A stretch of DNA of 64,000 bases from NCBI GenBank assembly GCA_016709995.1, contig JADJLQ010000001.1:716001-780000 (forward strand), in the 5' to 3' direction. This DNA comes from Saprospiraceae bacterium. Its GTDB lineage: Bacteria; Bacteroidota; Bacteroidia; Chitinophagales; Saprospiraceae. The notes under the pieces were generated by a model that was not told the DNA's origin, made no database searches, and was given only the letters and a program-made list of their open reading frames with translations. Each line of letters opens with the position of its first letter. Position 1 is the first letter of the stretch. Positions 20,506 through 31,286 of the stretch are shown here, piece by piece. A program made the position numbers and the translations under genes.

Positions 20506-22340
20506 ATGATCAAAGAACAATTACAGTCCGAGCTAAGTGAAGCAATATCAATGCTTTATAACGTATCTATCGACAGCAAGGGATTGTTGGTGGTGCCCAC
20601 TAAAAAGGAGTTTAAAGGAGATTACACGTTGACAGTATTTCCTATAGCAGGAAGAATAAAAAGGCACCTCCACTTGCAGCAGCTGAGATAGGCGAAAAAT
20701 TAATAGAGCTCCACCTCATTGAGTCGTATGAAGTTGTTCAGGGGTTTCTCAATATGAAGCTCAACGAAGTGCGCTGGATCGAGACTTTAAAAAACATATA
20801 CGAAAACGAAACCTTTGGGGCAGGACAGCCTAAAAATGAAAAAGTCCTGGTTGAGTTTTGTTCGCCCAATACGAATAAACCACTTCATTTGGGACATATC
20901 CGCAATATGCTATTGGGAGATGCGACGGCGCGGATATTGGATGAAGCTGGTTATGAAGTAAAAAGGATACAAGTGATTAATGATCGTGGAATAGCTATCT
21001 GCAAATCCATGCTGGCCTGGCAAAGATGGGCCAGTGGAGCTACCCCGGAAAGCACAGGCATCAAAGGAGACCATTTTGTAGGGGATTATTATGTACTGTT
21101 TGAAAAAGAATTTGGTAAGGAATACAAAGCCTGGCAATCTTCTGAGCAAGGTAAAACCGAGTATGGTGATCGTAAGGATCAGGCTATGTCTGAAGAAGTT
21201 TTTTTTAAAGAATTCAAAAACCAATATTTTAATAAGTATAGCTCACTCGGTATTGAAGCCAGAGAGATGTTAATCAAATGGGAAAAGCATGATCCATCGA
21301 CATTGACCCTCTGGAAGACTATGAACGGATGGGTATTTGATGGGTTTCAAAAGACCTATGATCAGTTGGATATCCACTTTGATCATACGGACTACGAGTC
21401 CATCACCTATCTTTTGGGCAAAGAAACAGTCCAGAGAGGGCTCGACCAGCATGTTTTTATGCCAAACCAGATCATTCGGTATGGATAGATCTATCGGATA
21501 TCGGAATGGATCAAAAAATTGTGTTGCGTAGCGATGGCACTTCGGTTTATATCACTCAGGATATGGGCACTGCCCAGATGCGATATGAGAAATTTAAAAT
21601 GGATCGACTGATCTATGTAGTGGCAGATGAACAAGACTACCATTTTAAAGTGCTATTTGAAATCATGAAACGATTCAAGGAGCCTTATGCGGCGGGACTT
21701 TTTCACCTCTCTTATGGTATGGTAGAGCTCCCTGAAGGCAAAATGAAATCACGCGAAGGGACGGTAGTAGATGCAGATGACCTGATCAAAGAGATCCTGA
21801 CCGAGGCTACTGAGACGGCTGTAGAAAGAGGAGATCTTGCTGATCAATCTCCGGAGGCTCAGCGACAAACAATAGAAGCTATTGCGATAGGTGCAATTAA
21901 GTTTTTATGCTCAAGGTGCATGCTAAGAAGAGAATGGTTTTTAATCCCAAAGATTCTCTGGATTTACAAGGCCAGACTGGTCCATATATACAAAATGCTT
22001 ATGTGAGGATCCAATCCATCCTGAGAAAATCTATAACACTTACTTACGAAAAATATAAATCTTATACAGACCTCAAGGAGGAAGAAAAAGAATTGATCTC
22101 CCTGATCGAAACCTATCCTGAGGTAGTGGCCAAAGCTGCAGAAAACTATGAGCCTTCAGAATTGGCCAATTATAGCTATAGTCTCGCCAAGGCATTTCAT
22201 CGATTTTACCATGAGGTACCGATTTTGAGAGCTGATGATGAAGCTGCTTTGCAATTCAGGCTGGTATTGGCTAAAACTGTCGGGAGTATATTAAAAAATC
22301 ATTTGAATTACTGGGTATACCAATGCCTGAAAGAATGTAA
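20506..22340 (+). CDS. argS: Arginyl-tRNA synthetase (four frameshifts)
   Basis: ArgS charges tRNA-Arg. The class I HIGH motif is HLGH in PNTNKPLHLGHIRNMLLGD. GYEVKRIQVINDRG, VGDYYVLFEKEF, RSDGTSVYITQDMG and MVELPEGKMKSREGTVVDAD are specific to the family. The frame breaks near 20,655 (an A run; the next frame gives NKKAPPLAAAEIGEKL), 21,480, 21,915 and 22,305. With these repaired it ends LGIPMPERM at 22,340, the normal terminus, at about 611 residues. An essential gene cannot survive such damage unless another copy exists, so assembly error is likely. glnS follows after 15 bp. Confidence 0.93.
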
Positions 22341-22355
22341 GATCACAACAAAAAT

Positions 22356-24014
22356 ATGTCAGAATCACTAAACTTTATCGAAGAGATTATACAGCAGGAT
22401 GTTGCAGAAAACAAACACCAGGGTAGGGTATTGACCCGCTTTCCTCCTGAGCCCAATGGATATCTGCACATTGGACATGCAAAATCCATTTGTCTCAATT
22501 TTGGTGTAGCTCAAAAGTTCGGTGGCAGGACTAATCTGCGTTTTGATGACACCAACCCTGAGAAAGAGGATATAGAGTATGTCGAATCTATCAAAGATGA
22601 TATCAGGTGGCTGGGTTTTGAATGGGACAAAGAGCTGTATGCTTCCGATTATTTTGAACAACTTTATGCCTTTGCCGTGCAATTGATCAAAGATGGCAAA
22701 GCCTATGTGGATCACTCCTCAGCTGATGAGATAGCTCAACAAAAAGGTACTCCCACTGTGCCGGGTACACCCAGCCCATACCGTGACAGATCAGTCGATG
22801 AAAACCTGGAGCTATTTGAAAACATGAAAGCAGGTGTGTTTGAAGAAGGAGAATGTGTGCTCAGGGCCAAAATAGATCTGGTTACACCTAATATGTTGCT
22901 GCGAGATCCGTTGATGTATCGTATCAAAAAGGATCACCATCATCGCACCGGAGACCAATGGGTCATCTATCCGATGTATGATTTTGCACATGGTCAGAGT
23001 GACAGTATAGAGCAGATTACGCACAGTATCTGCACTTTGGAGTTTGAAAATCATAGACCACTGTATGACTGGTTTATAGCACAATTGGGGATATTCCCTT
23101 CCCACCAGTATGAATTTGCCAGACTCAATCTCACCTATACAGTAATGAGCAAAAGAAAACTTTTGCAGTTGGTCCAGGAAGGTTTTGTGAAGGGGTGGGA
23201 TGATCCACGGATGCCTACCATCACCGGTTTGAGAAGGAGAGGTTTTACTCCGGAGTCCATCAGAGATTTTGCAGATCGCATCGGTGTAGCAAAGAGAGAG
23301 AACATCATCGATGTGTCTTTGTTGGAGTTTTGCGTCCGTGAACACTTGAATAAAATTGCTTCCAGGTTTATGGTGGTGCAGGATCCGGTCAGATTAAGGA
23401 TCCTCAACTATGAAGAAGGCAAAACTGAGATGATGCATATCGTGAATAATCCTGAAAACGAAGCTGCCGGAGCAAGGCTCATTCCATTCTGTAATGAGCT
23501 TTATGTAGAGCGGGATGACTATATGGAAATTCCCTCCAAAGGGTATTTTAGATTATATCCTGGTGGTATGGTCAGATTGAAAAATGGATATATCATCAAA
23601 TGTGAACGAAGTGTATCTAATCCTCACACTGGCGAGCTCGAAGAGATCCAAGCCACCTATTTTCCTGAAAGCCGCAGTGGGCAGGATACCTCTGGACTGC
23701 AAGTAAAGGGAGTGATCCATTGGGTGAGTGCTGCTGAGGCAGTCAACGTAGAGCTGCGCATCTATGATCGTTTATTTACTGACGAATCTCCTGACGGTCA
23801 TGAAGACAAAGATTTCAAAGAGTTTATCAATTCTGACTCTTTAAAAGTCATCCCTTATGCCAAAGCCGAGCCTAACATCATCAATGCTCAGCAGGGTGAC
23901 CGATACCAATTTTTACGATCAGGCTATTATTGTCTGGATGCTGATAGCCGGCCGGGTCATTTGGTTTTTAATCGTACTGTGACGCTTAAGGATGCCTGGG
24001 CTAAAAAGAAATAA
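22356..24014 (+). CDS. glnS: Glutaminyl-tRNA synthetase
   Basis: GlnS charges tRNA-Gln directly. The class I HIGH motif is HIGH at residues 38-41 (PPEPNGYLHIGHAKS) and the KMSKS equivalent is VMSKR at about 263-267. RFDDTNPEKE, YDFAHGQSDSIEQITHS and the paired anticodon-binding beta-barrels in the last third (starting near MMHIVNNPENE) distinguish GlnRS from GluRS. At 552 residues it is complete and uninterrupted, in contrast to argS just upstream, with which it probably forms an operon. Confidence 0.97.
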   Translation: MSESLNFIEEIIQQDVAENKHQGRVLTRFPPEPNGYLHIGHAKSICLNFGVAQKFGGRTNLRFDDTNPEKEDIEYVESIKDDIRWLGFEWDKELYASDYFEQLYAFAVQLIKDGKAYVDHSSADEIAQQKGTPTVPGTPSPYRDRSVDENLELFENMKAGVFEEGECVLRAKIDLVTPNMLLRDPLMYRIKKDHHHRTGDQWVIYPMYDFAHGQSDSIEQITHSICTLEFENHRPLYDWFIAQLGIFPSHQYEFARLNLTYTVMSKRKLLQLVQEGFVKGWDDPRMPTITGLRRRGFTPESIRDFADRIGVAKRENIIDVSLLEFCVREHLNKIASRFMVVQDPVRLRILNYEEGKTEMMHIVNNPENEAAGARLIPFCNELYVERDDYMEIPSKGYFRLYPGGMVRLKNGYIIKCERSVSNPHTGELEEIQATYFPESRSGQDTSGLQVKGVIHWVSAAEAVNVELRIYDRLFTDESPDGHEDKDFKEFINSDSLKVIPYAKAEPNIINAQQGDRYQFLRSGYYCLDADSRPGHLVFNRTVTLKDAWAKKK

Positions 24015-24097
24015 CTACCTGCGCAGTTTAATTTGGTCATTTTGATTCCACAGGGGAGCCGGTTCTTGCTTTAATTACCGGATAATTTTAAGGTGCC

Positions 24098-25056
24098 TTA
24101 TTTGGCAGGTGTAATCACAATGTTTCGAAACTCTATAGCTCCGTGATCTCCCTGGAAATAGATTGGACCGGGTTCGCCTTCGTTGCTATCCAATGCACCT
24201 CCCGTGATACCGGGTATTTCCTGATTTTGAATGATCATTTTACCATTGGCTATGACAGTGACCCTTCTTCCGATGAGGGTGATATCGTAGCTCTGCCATT
24301 CGCCAGGATCTTTGGCCACCATATCGCTTGGTTTGAGGAAGCCATAAAGTGCTCCAAGACCACCTAACCATGGTTCAGACCCTTTGCTGTCTTCAATCTG
24401 TACTTCATAGCGGCCCCGGAGATAAACTCCGCTGTTGCTACCTTTAGGATATCGAAATTCTACATGAAGCTTAAAATCTTTGAAGGTTTTATCTGTTCTG
24501 ATATTGGCACCTGATTTCGCACTTTTAAGGACGCCACTTTCGACCATCCATTGATTGGTACCTAGCGCGGTCCATCCGGTTAAGTCCTTTCCATTGAAAA
24601 GGGTGATTGGTGGCCCCCCCAAACAGGTTGTTTTACAGTCCTGAGGGAAGGAGCTCTCACGCCGGTAAAAGGGTAGGTATTACCGTCCGGCATGGTCATT
24701 GTTCCTGATAATTTGTCTGCTTCTACCCGTCCATTCACTTTCAAATCCTTGTCTGTATTTTCCCATTGAGGAGGAATGGCAAAGTGAAACATTGCGCCTT
24801 CTACAAACACCTGAGAGATAGGTCTGGCACTACCCCCGCTGCCTACAAAATGTCCAACCAACGTACGGATGCCAGAATGATTGACTTCGAGCCAGGAGGG
24901 TATTACTTTACCATTACTTGTAATACTAAGATCCCATCGCCCTTCGATAGCTGAGGGTTGGGGTGTTTCGTGTTGTGCATTTATCGAGCTGCACCATACT
25001 ACCAAAAAGAGTAAGAATGCAATGCTAAAGTAGAAGAAGAACGATGGTTTTTTCAT
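24098..25056 (-). CDS. Secreted DUF1080 (3-keto-disaccharide hydrolase-like) protein, frameshift at 24,615
   Basis: The start at 25,056 opens with a signal peptide (MKKPSFFFYFSIAFLLF to INAQ). An amino-terminal beta-rich domain (EGRWDLSITSNGKVIPSWLE) precedes a DUF1080 domain marked by LFNGKDLTGW, DFKLHVEFRYPKGSNSGVYLR and DHGAIEFRNIVI. DUF1080 proteins have a concanavalin-like fold, and several cleave 3-keto-glycosides (family knowledge). The two domains lie in different frames, joined at a run of seven C (24,616-24,622). The restored protein is about 319 residues. The nearby GMC oxidoreductase suggests the pair oxidises and then cleaves sugars. Confidence 0.85.
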
Positions 25057-25157
25057 GTTTTTTTTATATTTAAATGTAGGTATAATATGTGATTCAGTGC
25101 TGAGTTCCAACGGCATTTATAGATATGATCCACGAATCATGGCAGGCTAAAATGAAA

Positions 25158-25189
25158 ATGTGCCTTGAGAAGATTTTCTCAAGGCACAT
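25158..25189 (-). terminator. Strong hairpin, probable terminator of the lipoprotein gene
   Basis: A perfect 14-bp inverted repeat (ATGTGCCTTGAGAA) with a 4-base loop. On the minus strand it lies 22 bp beyond the lipoprotein stop and is followed by a T-rich stretch (TTTCATTTTAG). Confidence 0.7.
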
Positions 25190-25210
25190 GCCGAGACAAA
25201 TTAGTCTGCT

Positions 25211-26025
25211 TTAAAACCGATTTCTCAAAATTATTACAAAGCTTTTGCCGTTTTCTGTAGTGGCTTTCGCAAAACGATCACAGCTACCATCACCATAGTT
25301 TACCTGAACAGTATGTCCTTTTCGCAGGAATTCTTCTTGTCCTGATACCAGGTAAGGGCAATTGCCTTTTCGTACCAAGGGATCTGTAATAGTCGAAGAA
25401 AAGACTATTTTATCTTCTGTGCTGCCTTTTGTTTCGCCAGTGATTTTCCAAATATCATCCGCTGTGCCGGGAGTGAGCCCGCCTTCGATCTGGGTACGGG
25501 TGTGCGATGCCTCGAGGGTGAGGGTACCCTTGGGACCATTGACGGTGATACCACTGATTTTTCTCGAAAATTTATGATTACTGTCTGCATCTTTTCCTTC
25601 ATTGGAGAGTGTGATCACTCCGTTTTTAACCCTAAAGCTATCGATGCCAAAATTGACAAAAGTGGTTTTTCTCAGTGCGCCATTGTGACTCATGGAGTCT
25701 GACTGTTCTACAATGATCTGCCCTGAGTGATAGCGACCTGACTTCGTCAGACATCCTGAGCCGAAATCTATGGTCACCACATTGGGAAAGCTGCCTCTCG
25801 GCTGGGTGCTCGAGATGGTAGGGCAAGTGCCATTGTCCCTGGCTCTAATAGTTCGTTTTCAAGTTCTTCTACAGATGCCAGGGCATCTTGTGCTTCGGTG
25901 GCATTGATCGTGACATTAGTAATGGCCTGATCAGAATCTGCGGTGGGCACTTCGGATGATTTTTCGCAACTTATTACGAATAGTGTGGACAAGGCTATGC
26001 AGCCCAATAAAAATTTACTTTTCAT
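25211..26025 (-). CDS. Unrecognised lipoprotein (frameshift near 25,845)
   Basis: The first frame begins with a lipoprotein signal (MKSKFLLGCIALSTLFVISC, Cys at 20). It then runs through an acidic linker rich in A, E and D. It changes frame near 25,845, after which GTCPTISSTQPRGSFPNV joins directly to VTIDFGSGCLTKSGRYHSG. The total is about 271 residues. The carboxyl part is beta-rich, with RKISGITVNGPKGTLTLEAS and the paired cysteines of NCPYLVSG and GDGSCDRF. I do not recognise the fold. It should sit on the outer membrane or in the periplasm. A strong hairpin follows it. Confidence 0.7.
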
Positions 26026-26301
26026 GGTTATAAAAATTTTATGAGTTTACCTGTATTTTTTGATCGAAACTATAATTGACAGCAATGAGACCCGATCAAA
26101 GTATGTAGATGTTTTTTGTCAAATAGTACAGTATAGACTATTGGATTCAATTAGGGTTTAATGCTTAGGATGTTAATTTTTTTAGTGGACGACTTTTTTA
26201 AATTTAGTTCTTATTCAGCGTAGCATTTTATTAAGAGGATCAAACAAAGCAATAAAAGAAAAGCATGTAAGCGAGTTGAATGTTGCCTAAATCCTGGCTA
26301 A
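26026..26301. other. Intergenic, no gene seen
   Basis: About 275 bp between two minus-strand genes. It is AT-rich and shows no open frame or convincing repeat. It presumably holds the lipoprotein promoter. Confidence 0.5.
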
Positions 26302-27377
26302 CTACTTTCCAGTGATTTCCTTCAATTTCAAGAAGAAAGCTTTTTTTCGAGATGAGTTTATACCCCAGTCAACAGGCACACTTTGATACCCTTCTTCAAA
26401 ACCTTCCTCTTTCATCCTGTAGTCAAAATATCCCCAGGAGGCGTATGCTTTCACTGCTGCAGTAAAATTGCACTCATCTGCCTCAAAATTGAAATGATCA
26501 TCTTCATTAAACAGTATTGGCTGGTTTCTATAACCTTCCACCTTTTTCGTCAATTCTACCATCTCGGTGATTCGTGTTGTTTCTTTTACGCCATTTCCAT
26601 GGATGAGTATAAAATCTGAGACCTTTACTATTTCGCTATTGGGGATAGTGCCTCCCCCAAAACTCGTCCCGGCGAGTAGTTTATTATTGCTTAATTTGTT
26701 ACTCTTGTTATTAAAGCCCCTACGTTTTGCGGTTTCAAGATCGGGTGGTCATATTGAATGTTAGCTTCATTGTTGATTTCGATGAGTAGGTTTCTGTATT
26801 TCTTTTGCAATAACCATTTGCTGATTTCGTCAACAGCATGAATCACAGCAGTTTCATTTTCCAGATGTTGGTCCTGGCCAAAATAGAAATATCCTACTAT
26901 CACCACCATACCCAGAGAATCTGCTTTATCCAAAATTCGCTCAAGTCTGTTAAGGTAGGGGATTCTGAGATTACCTTTTTCATCAAACGTGGTGTTTACC
27001 CAACCATTATTGCCATAACCTAATGGACTTCCCCCCTGAAGATTGAGCGTGAATGCTAATAGTCCATGATCATACCAGTTAGACATATTTTGTATGAATT
27101 CGTTCGTATTGCGATCGGCATCCCACACTTTGGTATCTGCATAGGCAAATAGATCTTTTGTATTTGGATTCAGATCGTCAAATATGCCCTGAACCATTCT
27201 GCTATTCATCAGCAGTCCTTCTATTTTATGACCGTTCCAATACCTACCTTGATAAGTTATTTTTTTGTTGATATAAAATTGATTGCCTTTGATGGAGACT
27301 TGGGTCTTGCGATTTTGAGCTGAGGTCAAACCAATAAAAAGAAATGTGACTAAAAGCGAAACCGTTCGTTTTTTCAT
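26302..27377 (-). CDS. Secreted glycosidase-like (clan A TIM-barrel type) protein, frameshift near 26,700
   Basis: A signal peptide (MKKRTVSLLVTFLFIGLTSAQ) starts at 27,377. The body resembles cellulase-family glycosidases. RYWNGHKIEGLLMNSRMVQG is followed by NLLIEINNEANIQYDHP, which would carry the acid/base glutamate (NE), and PILFNEDDHF, a possible nucleophile strand. The first frame ends at 26,691. One base near 26,700 restores SNKLLAGTSFGGGTIPNSEIV and the reading to 26,302, about 358 residues. The substrate is unknown. The neighbours (DUF1080, GMC oxidoreductase) point to glycoside use. Confidence 0.65.
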
Positions 27378-27439
27378 GTGTATGATAGCCTTATCCATAG
27401 CGACCAAAAGTAATTCAAATTCCAGAAAATTGAATGGGA

Positions 27440-27447
27440 TAGATTTG
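27440..27447 (+). promoter_or_regulatory. TAGATTTG -7-like box, upstream copy
   Basis: An exact TAnnTTTG match in the first 123-bp unit, 123 bp before the box nearest the GMC gene. Confidence 0.3.
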
Positions 27448-27562
27448 TCAGATTTTTCGGCAATGGGATTATCTTAGGGTTTATTAAATTCAGTTTTTGT
27501 TCAAATTTTAAGCTATGCAAATAAAGTCTAAAGTAATTCAAATTCCAGAAAATTGAATGGGA

Positions 27563-27570
27563 TAGATTTG
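27563..27570 (+). promoter_or_regulatory. TAGATTTG -7-like box before the GMC gene
   Basis: An exact TAnnTTTG match in the second duplicated unit, 67 bp before the GMC start codon. Confidence 0.4.
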
Positions 27571-27637
27571 TCAGATTTTTCGGCAATGGGATTATCTTAG
27601 GGTTTATTAAATTCAGTTTTTGTTCAAATTTTAAGCT

Positions 27638-29348
27638 ATGCAAATAAAGTCTTCAGCCGAATCTCATCAATACGATGCTATCGTCATTGGTTCTGGTATG
27701 AGTGGGGGATGGGCAGCTAAGGAGCTGTGCGAGGCAGGTCTCAAAACTCTTGTGATCGAAAGAGGGCCTATGGTCAAGCATGGCGAATACCCTACTGCTA
27801 ACTGGAATCCCTGGGATATACCCTATCGAGGGGAGATGCCATATCAAGACAATACAGACAATCCGGTAGTCAATAAATGTTATGCTTATAACAAGACGAC
27901 GGAGCATTTTTTTGTAAAAGATCAGTTTCACCCATATCAACAAGACAAACCTTTTGATTGGATCCGAGGTTACCAGGTAGGTGGAAAGTCGCTCCTCTGG
28001 GCAAGACAGACGCAGCGATGGAGCAATTATGAATTTGAAGCACCCGAACGGGACGGCTTTGCGGTAGACTGGCCTATCCGATATAAGGATCTCGAATCCT
28101 GGTATAGCTATGTAGAAAAATTCGTCGGCATCTGTGGAGATCGGGATGGCATAGATAATTTACCGGATAGCGAGGTAATGCCTGGTTTTGCACTGAACTG
28201 TGTTGAAAAACATATCCAGGAAAAAATTCATCAAAAATATCAATCGACTCGTCGGGTGATCATCGGAAGGTGTGCACACCTCACAGAGCCAAAAGATATC
28301 CACCTGGAGCAGGGTAGGGGCCGATGTCAACGAAGAACTTTATGCGAACGCGGATGTCCATATGGTGGATATTTTAGTTCGGTCTCGTCTACCTTGCCCT
28401 GGGCAGCGAAAAACCGGCAAACTTACTATACAGCCTGACTCAGTAGTCCATTCCATTATCTACGACCAAGAAAAACTCAAGGCCTCTGGTGTGAGAGTGA
28501 TCGATGTGAATACCAAAGAGGCTACTGAATATTTTGCAAAAATTATTTTCGTCAATGCAGCTACTATCAATACCAACCTGATTCTGCTCAATTCTATTTC
28601 AGATCGATTCCTCATGGTTTGAGCAATGATCAAGGTATCCTGGGTCACTATATAGGCTTTCACAATTATCGAGGTAATGTTTCAGCGACGATGGAGGGAT
28701 TCGAAGACAAATATTATTATGGTCGAAGACCTACGCAGGCATTCGTCCCGTCTTTTAGGAATGTTCGTAAGCAAGAGACTGACTTTTTGAGAGGATATAT
28801 GAGTTATTATATAGCTTATAGACCTGGTTGGCACCAAGGTTACGGAGAAAGTGGTTTTGGGGAGGATCTTAAGACTGCCATCAATGATCCCGGACCCTGG
28901 CAAATAGCGGTAGGGATGCAAGGCGAGACCGTGCCAATCTATGAAAATCATGTCAGGCTCAGTGAAAGTCTAGTCGATCCCTGGGGAATACCTCAAATCA
29001 TCACATCTGTGGGCTACACAGCAAAATGATGATAAAATGGTGCAGGATTTTATCAGTCAGGGAACTGAAATGATGGAAATCGCAGGGTGTAAAATTAAAG
29101 CTGCGTACGACAATCATCAGGCCCCCGGTCTGGATATACATGAGATGGGTGGCGTCAGAATGGGTAGAGATCCTAAAACATCCATGCTCAATGAATGGAA
29201 CCAGCTGCATCAGTGTAAAAATGTGTTCGTCACAGATGGGGCTTGTATGACATCTGTGGGCAATCAGAATCCATCGCTGACTTTTATGGCGATTACGGCC
29301 AGGGCTGCAAATAGGGCTGTAGATGAATTAAAGCGGGGAAATATATAA
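27638..29348 (+). CDS. GMC-family FAD oxidoreductase, sugar-dehydrogenase type (three frameshifts)
   Basis: GMC enzymes oxidise alcohols and sugars with FAD. The Rossmann motif is GSGMSGG (G18, G20, G23), followed by ERGPMVKHGEYPTANW. RGYQVGGKSLLWARQTQRWS binds FAD, and a cysteine pair lies in RTLCERGCPYGGYFSS. The carboxyl domain (IHEMGGVRMGRDP, NVFVTDGACMTSVGNQNPSLT) carries the catalytic H/N. Frames change near 28,415, 28,610 and 29,025; rejoined length is about 570 residues. Relatives oxidise sugars at C3 (family knowledge), which would feed DUF1080 hydrolases such as the one at 24.1 kb. The start lies in a duplicated 123-bp unit. Confidence 0.88.
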
Positions 29349-29387
29349 CCCTGGAGATCAACAGGATTAATGCTATCTTATAGAACT

Positions 29388-29430
29388 CGGAACTATCAAT
29401 GGACTGTAAAATAAGAGGTTATAGTTCCGG
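29388..29430 (+). terminator. Possible terminator after the GMC gene
   Basis: CGGAACTAT and its complement ATAGTTCCG are separated by about 24 bases, 40 bp after the GMC stop, and followed by GGTTTTG. The long loop and short T run make this weak. Confidence 0.3.
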
Positions 29431-29501
29431 GGTTTTGACCACTTTCCGGTTATTTTTTATGATTGTAGTAGTACGAGCCCTATAGCTAGAAGGTCTATAT
29501 A

Positions 29502-30813
29502 TTAATCGGGGAGGCCCTGTAATCGAACGGATTGATTGGATCTGAAAAAGCCATGCTTTATGATACGGGGATACGTTTTTTGAAAGATAACTTTGCTCAT
29601 TCGGGCATCTTTGGCTAGATATATCCTGCCGCCTGCATCAACTACCAGTCGATCCAACTTATTCAAAAGTGCAAATACCTGGGGCGTAATTTTAAAATCC
29701 ATTGATAGAGTATAACCTTCCAGTGGAAAACTCATGACTGCATTGACATCTGGAGGACCCATGCGCTTCAACACTGCAAGGAAAATCTGCTGATTGCTGT
29801 TACGAACTTCTTTTGAATACTTTTTGATGGTGGTCAAGGCGGTAAGGACTGGAATGACGAACTGATATTGCAACATGCCTTTTTTACCATATAGTTTATT
29901 CGAATTCTGTATCTCATCCAAAGGGAAAAAATAGGATTGATAGTGGACTATTTCAATTGGCTTTTTAAAGTAATTCTTATAATAGTAATAAAAATTAAAA
30001 CATTGTAGCGTCATTTTGTTGAGAACAAATCCAGGTAAATACTTATGGATGCGAGCAGGTAAAGATGAACTGTGGTGAGAGGTATTTGTAACCATTGATT
30101 CTTCCAGTTCTTCTTTCGACAAATGCATCCCAGGCTGGTTATAGTAGAAATTTTATCTCCACGAATAGAAGGCGCGTCCAACCAGGCAACCATATAATGG
30201 GTGTCCTTATATCTTTCTAAAACTTCAAAAACAGTTTGAAAATTTGATCCGAATATATTGGTCTTTTTATCAAGGGAGATTGAATGGAGCAAAGCTGCAA
30301 TTTTGCACTTAGAATGATACCAGTAAGTCCCATGCCCCCACATGTGGAGTAAAATGTTTCACTGTTTTCTGATCTTGAGCAATCGAGAGCAGGGCTGGAT
30401 TCAGTATATAAGCGTATGGATAGGACATGTTTAGCAAAACTCCCGGATATACTATGGTTTTTACCATGAATGTCAGCTGCTATGGCTCCTCCAATAGTAA
30501 TATACTTTGTACCAGGTACTACGGGTAAAAAAAATCCTGCCGGGACTATTAGATCCAATATTTGTGAAATTAGTACACCAGATTGGACTTCTATTGTTGC
30601 CTGAGTTATATCGAAATCTATGATCCTATTTAGATCAAGGGTGCTGAAAACACGGTCATTGAGCGACGCATCACCATAGGATCGGCCGTTGCCACGGGCT
30701 ATAATATTTTTGGATGAATTCAATAAATCAGCAAGGTCTTCTGTATTACCTGAAGCTACTACTGTCGCCTTTACGCTTGGATAGTTGTTCCAGTTGCTTA
30801 TAGATTGTATCAT
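29502..30813 (-). CDS. FAD-linked oxidase of the DprE1 / aldonolactone-oxidase type (two frameshifts)
   Basis: The amino-terminal PP-loop FAD domain shows ARGNGRSYGDASLN and VPGTKYITIGGAIAADIHGKN, close to DprE1, the oxidase that epimerises prenylphosphoryl ribose. The middle (VAWLDAPSIRGDK) and the carboxyl part (MGPPDVNAVMSFPLEGYTLSMD) follow in other frames. Breaks lie near 30,260 and 30,140. Total length is about 437 residues, as in the family. The adjacent UbiA-type remnant fits the DprE1 pathway, where UbiA makes the prenylphosphoryl pentose. No DprE2-like reductase is seen in the window, so a different polyprenyl-sugar or lactone substrate is possible. Confidence 0.8.
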
Positions 30814-30833
30814 GCAGCAAGCTTATAAAATAT

Positions 30834-31286
30834 TTAATAATTCAGTACGGAAAAACTAATAATCCAAAATAAAATAATCAAGTGTAGCCAATGATCCTGC
30901 CATAATATATCTATCGGTGGATCGTATGGACTTATCCTGGTCGTTACAAAGTAGTATCTCCAATATCCTATTAATACCAATATGGCATTAATATAAACAA
31001 AGTTAGTCCCAAATCCTGACCTCACTTCATCAGAGAAACAGAACATGCAATATAGCACGAAAGATAATATAGCAAGAACTTTTAATGCAATGGAGATTTT
31101 TTTAAGACTGTAAAAACTTAAAGATTGCCTTATTTTAATCTGATGAATATTTTCAAGCATAAGCTCTTTTCTTCTTTTATCAAGCGTAAGGAACAGAGAT
31201 AATGGAATAGTCATAACTACCAACCAAAATGACAAGTTTATCATTCCAGCCATTGCACCTGGATTTGTCATTATATCCGTGATCAA
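30834..31286 (-). pseudogene. C-terminal remnant of a UbiA-type (DPPR synthase-like) prenyltransferase
   Basis: Only about 150 residues are present, with four hydrophobic helices. The segment FLTLDKRRKELMLEN and the ending YWRYYFV, PIDILWQDHWLHLIILFW match the carboxyl half of UbiA-family phosphoribosyl transferases, which end in a similar R-Y and D-x-L pattern. The amino half with the NDxxD metal motifs is absent, and the sulfotransferase frame occupies that place, overlapping it by about 107 bp. It is therefore a truncation or a recombination joint. The DprE1-like gene starts 20 bp downstream, consistent with an original UbiA-DprE1 pair. Confidence 0.6.

Larger units (their letters stand above)
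27407..27652 (+). repeat. Perfect 123-bp tandem duplication
   Basis: Bases 27,407-27,529 and 27,530-27,652 are identical. Each unit carries a TAGATTTG promoter-like box, and its end includes ATGCAAATAAAGTCT, the first codons of the GMC gene. The live start codon is in the second copy; the first copy has a duplicate start that soon leaves the frame. It could be a real recent duplication or an assembly artefact. Confidence 0.9.

Noticed and set aside
27374..27643. 89-codon minus-strand frame with an internally repeated peptide
   Set aside because: The repeat is simply the translated 123-bp DNA duplication; the frame has no independent support.
27638..29348. True pseudogene decay of the many split genes
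   Set aside because: Breaks are single-base, often in homopolymers, and hit essential genes while sequence on both sides stays conserved, so assembly error is favoured over decay.
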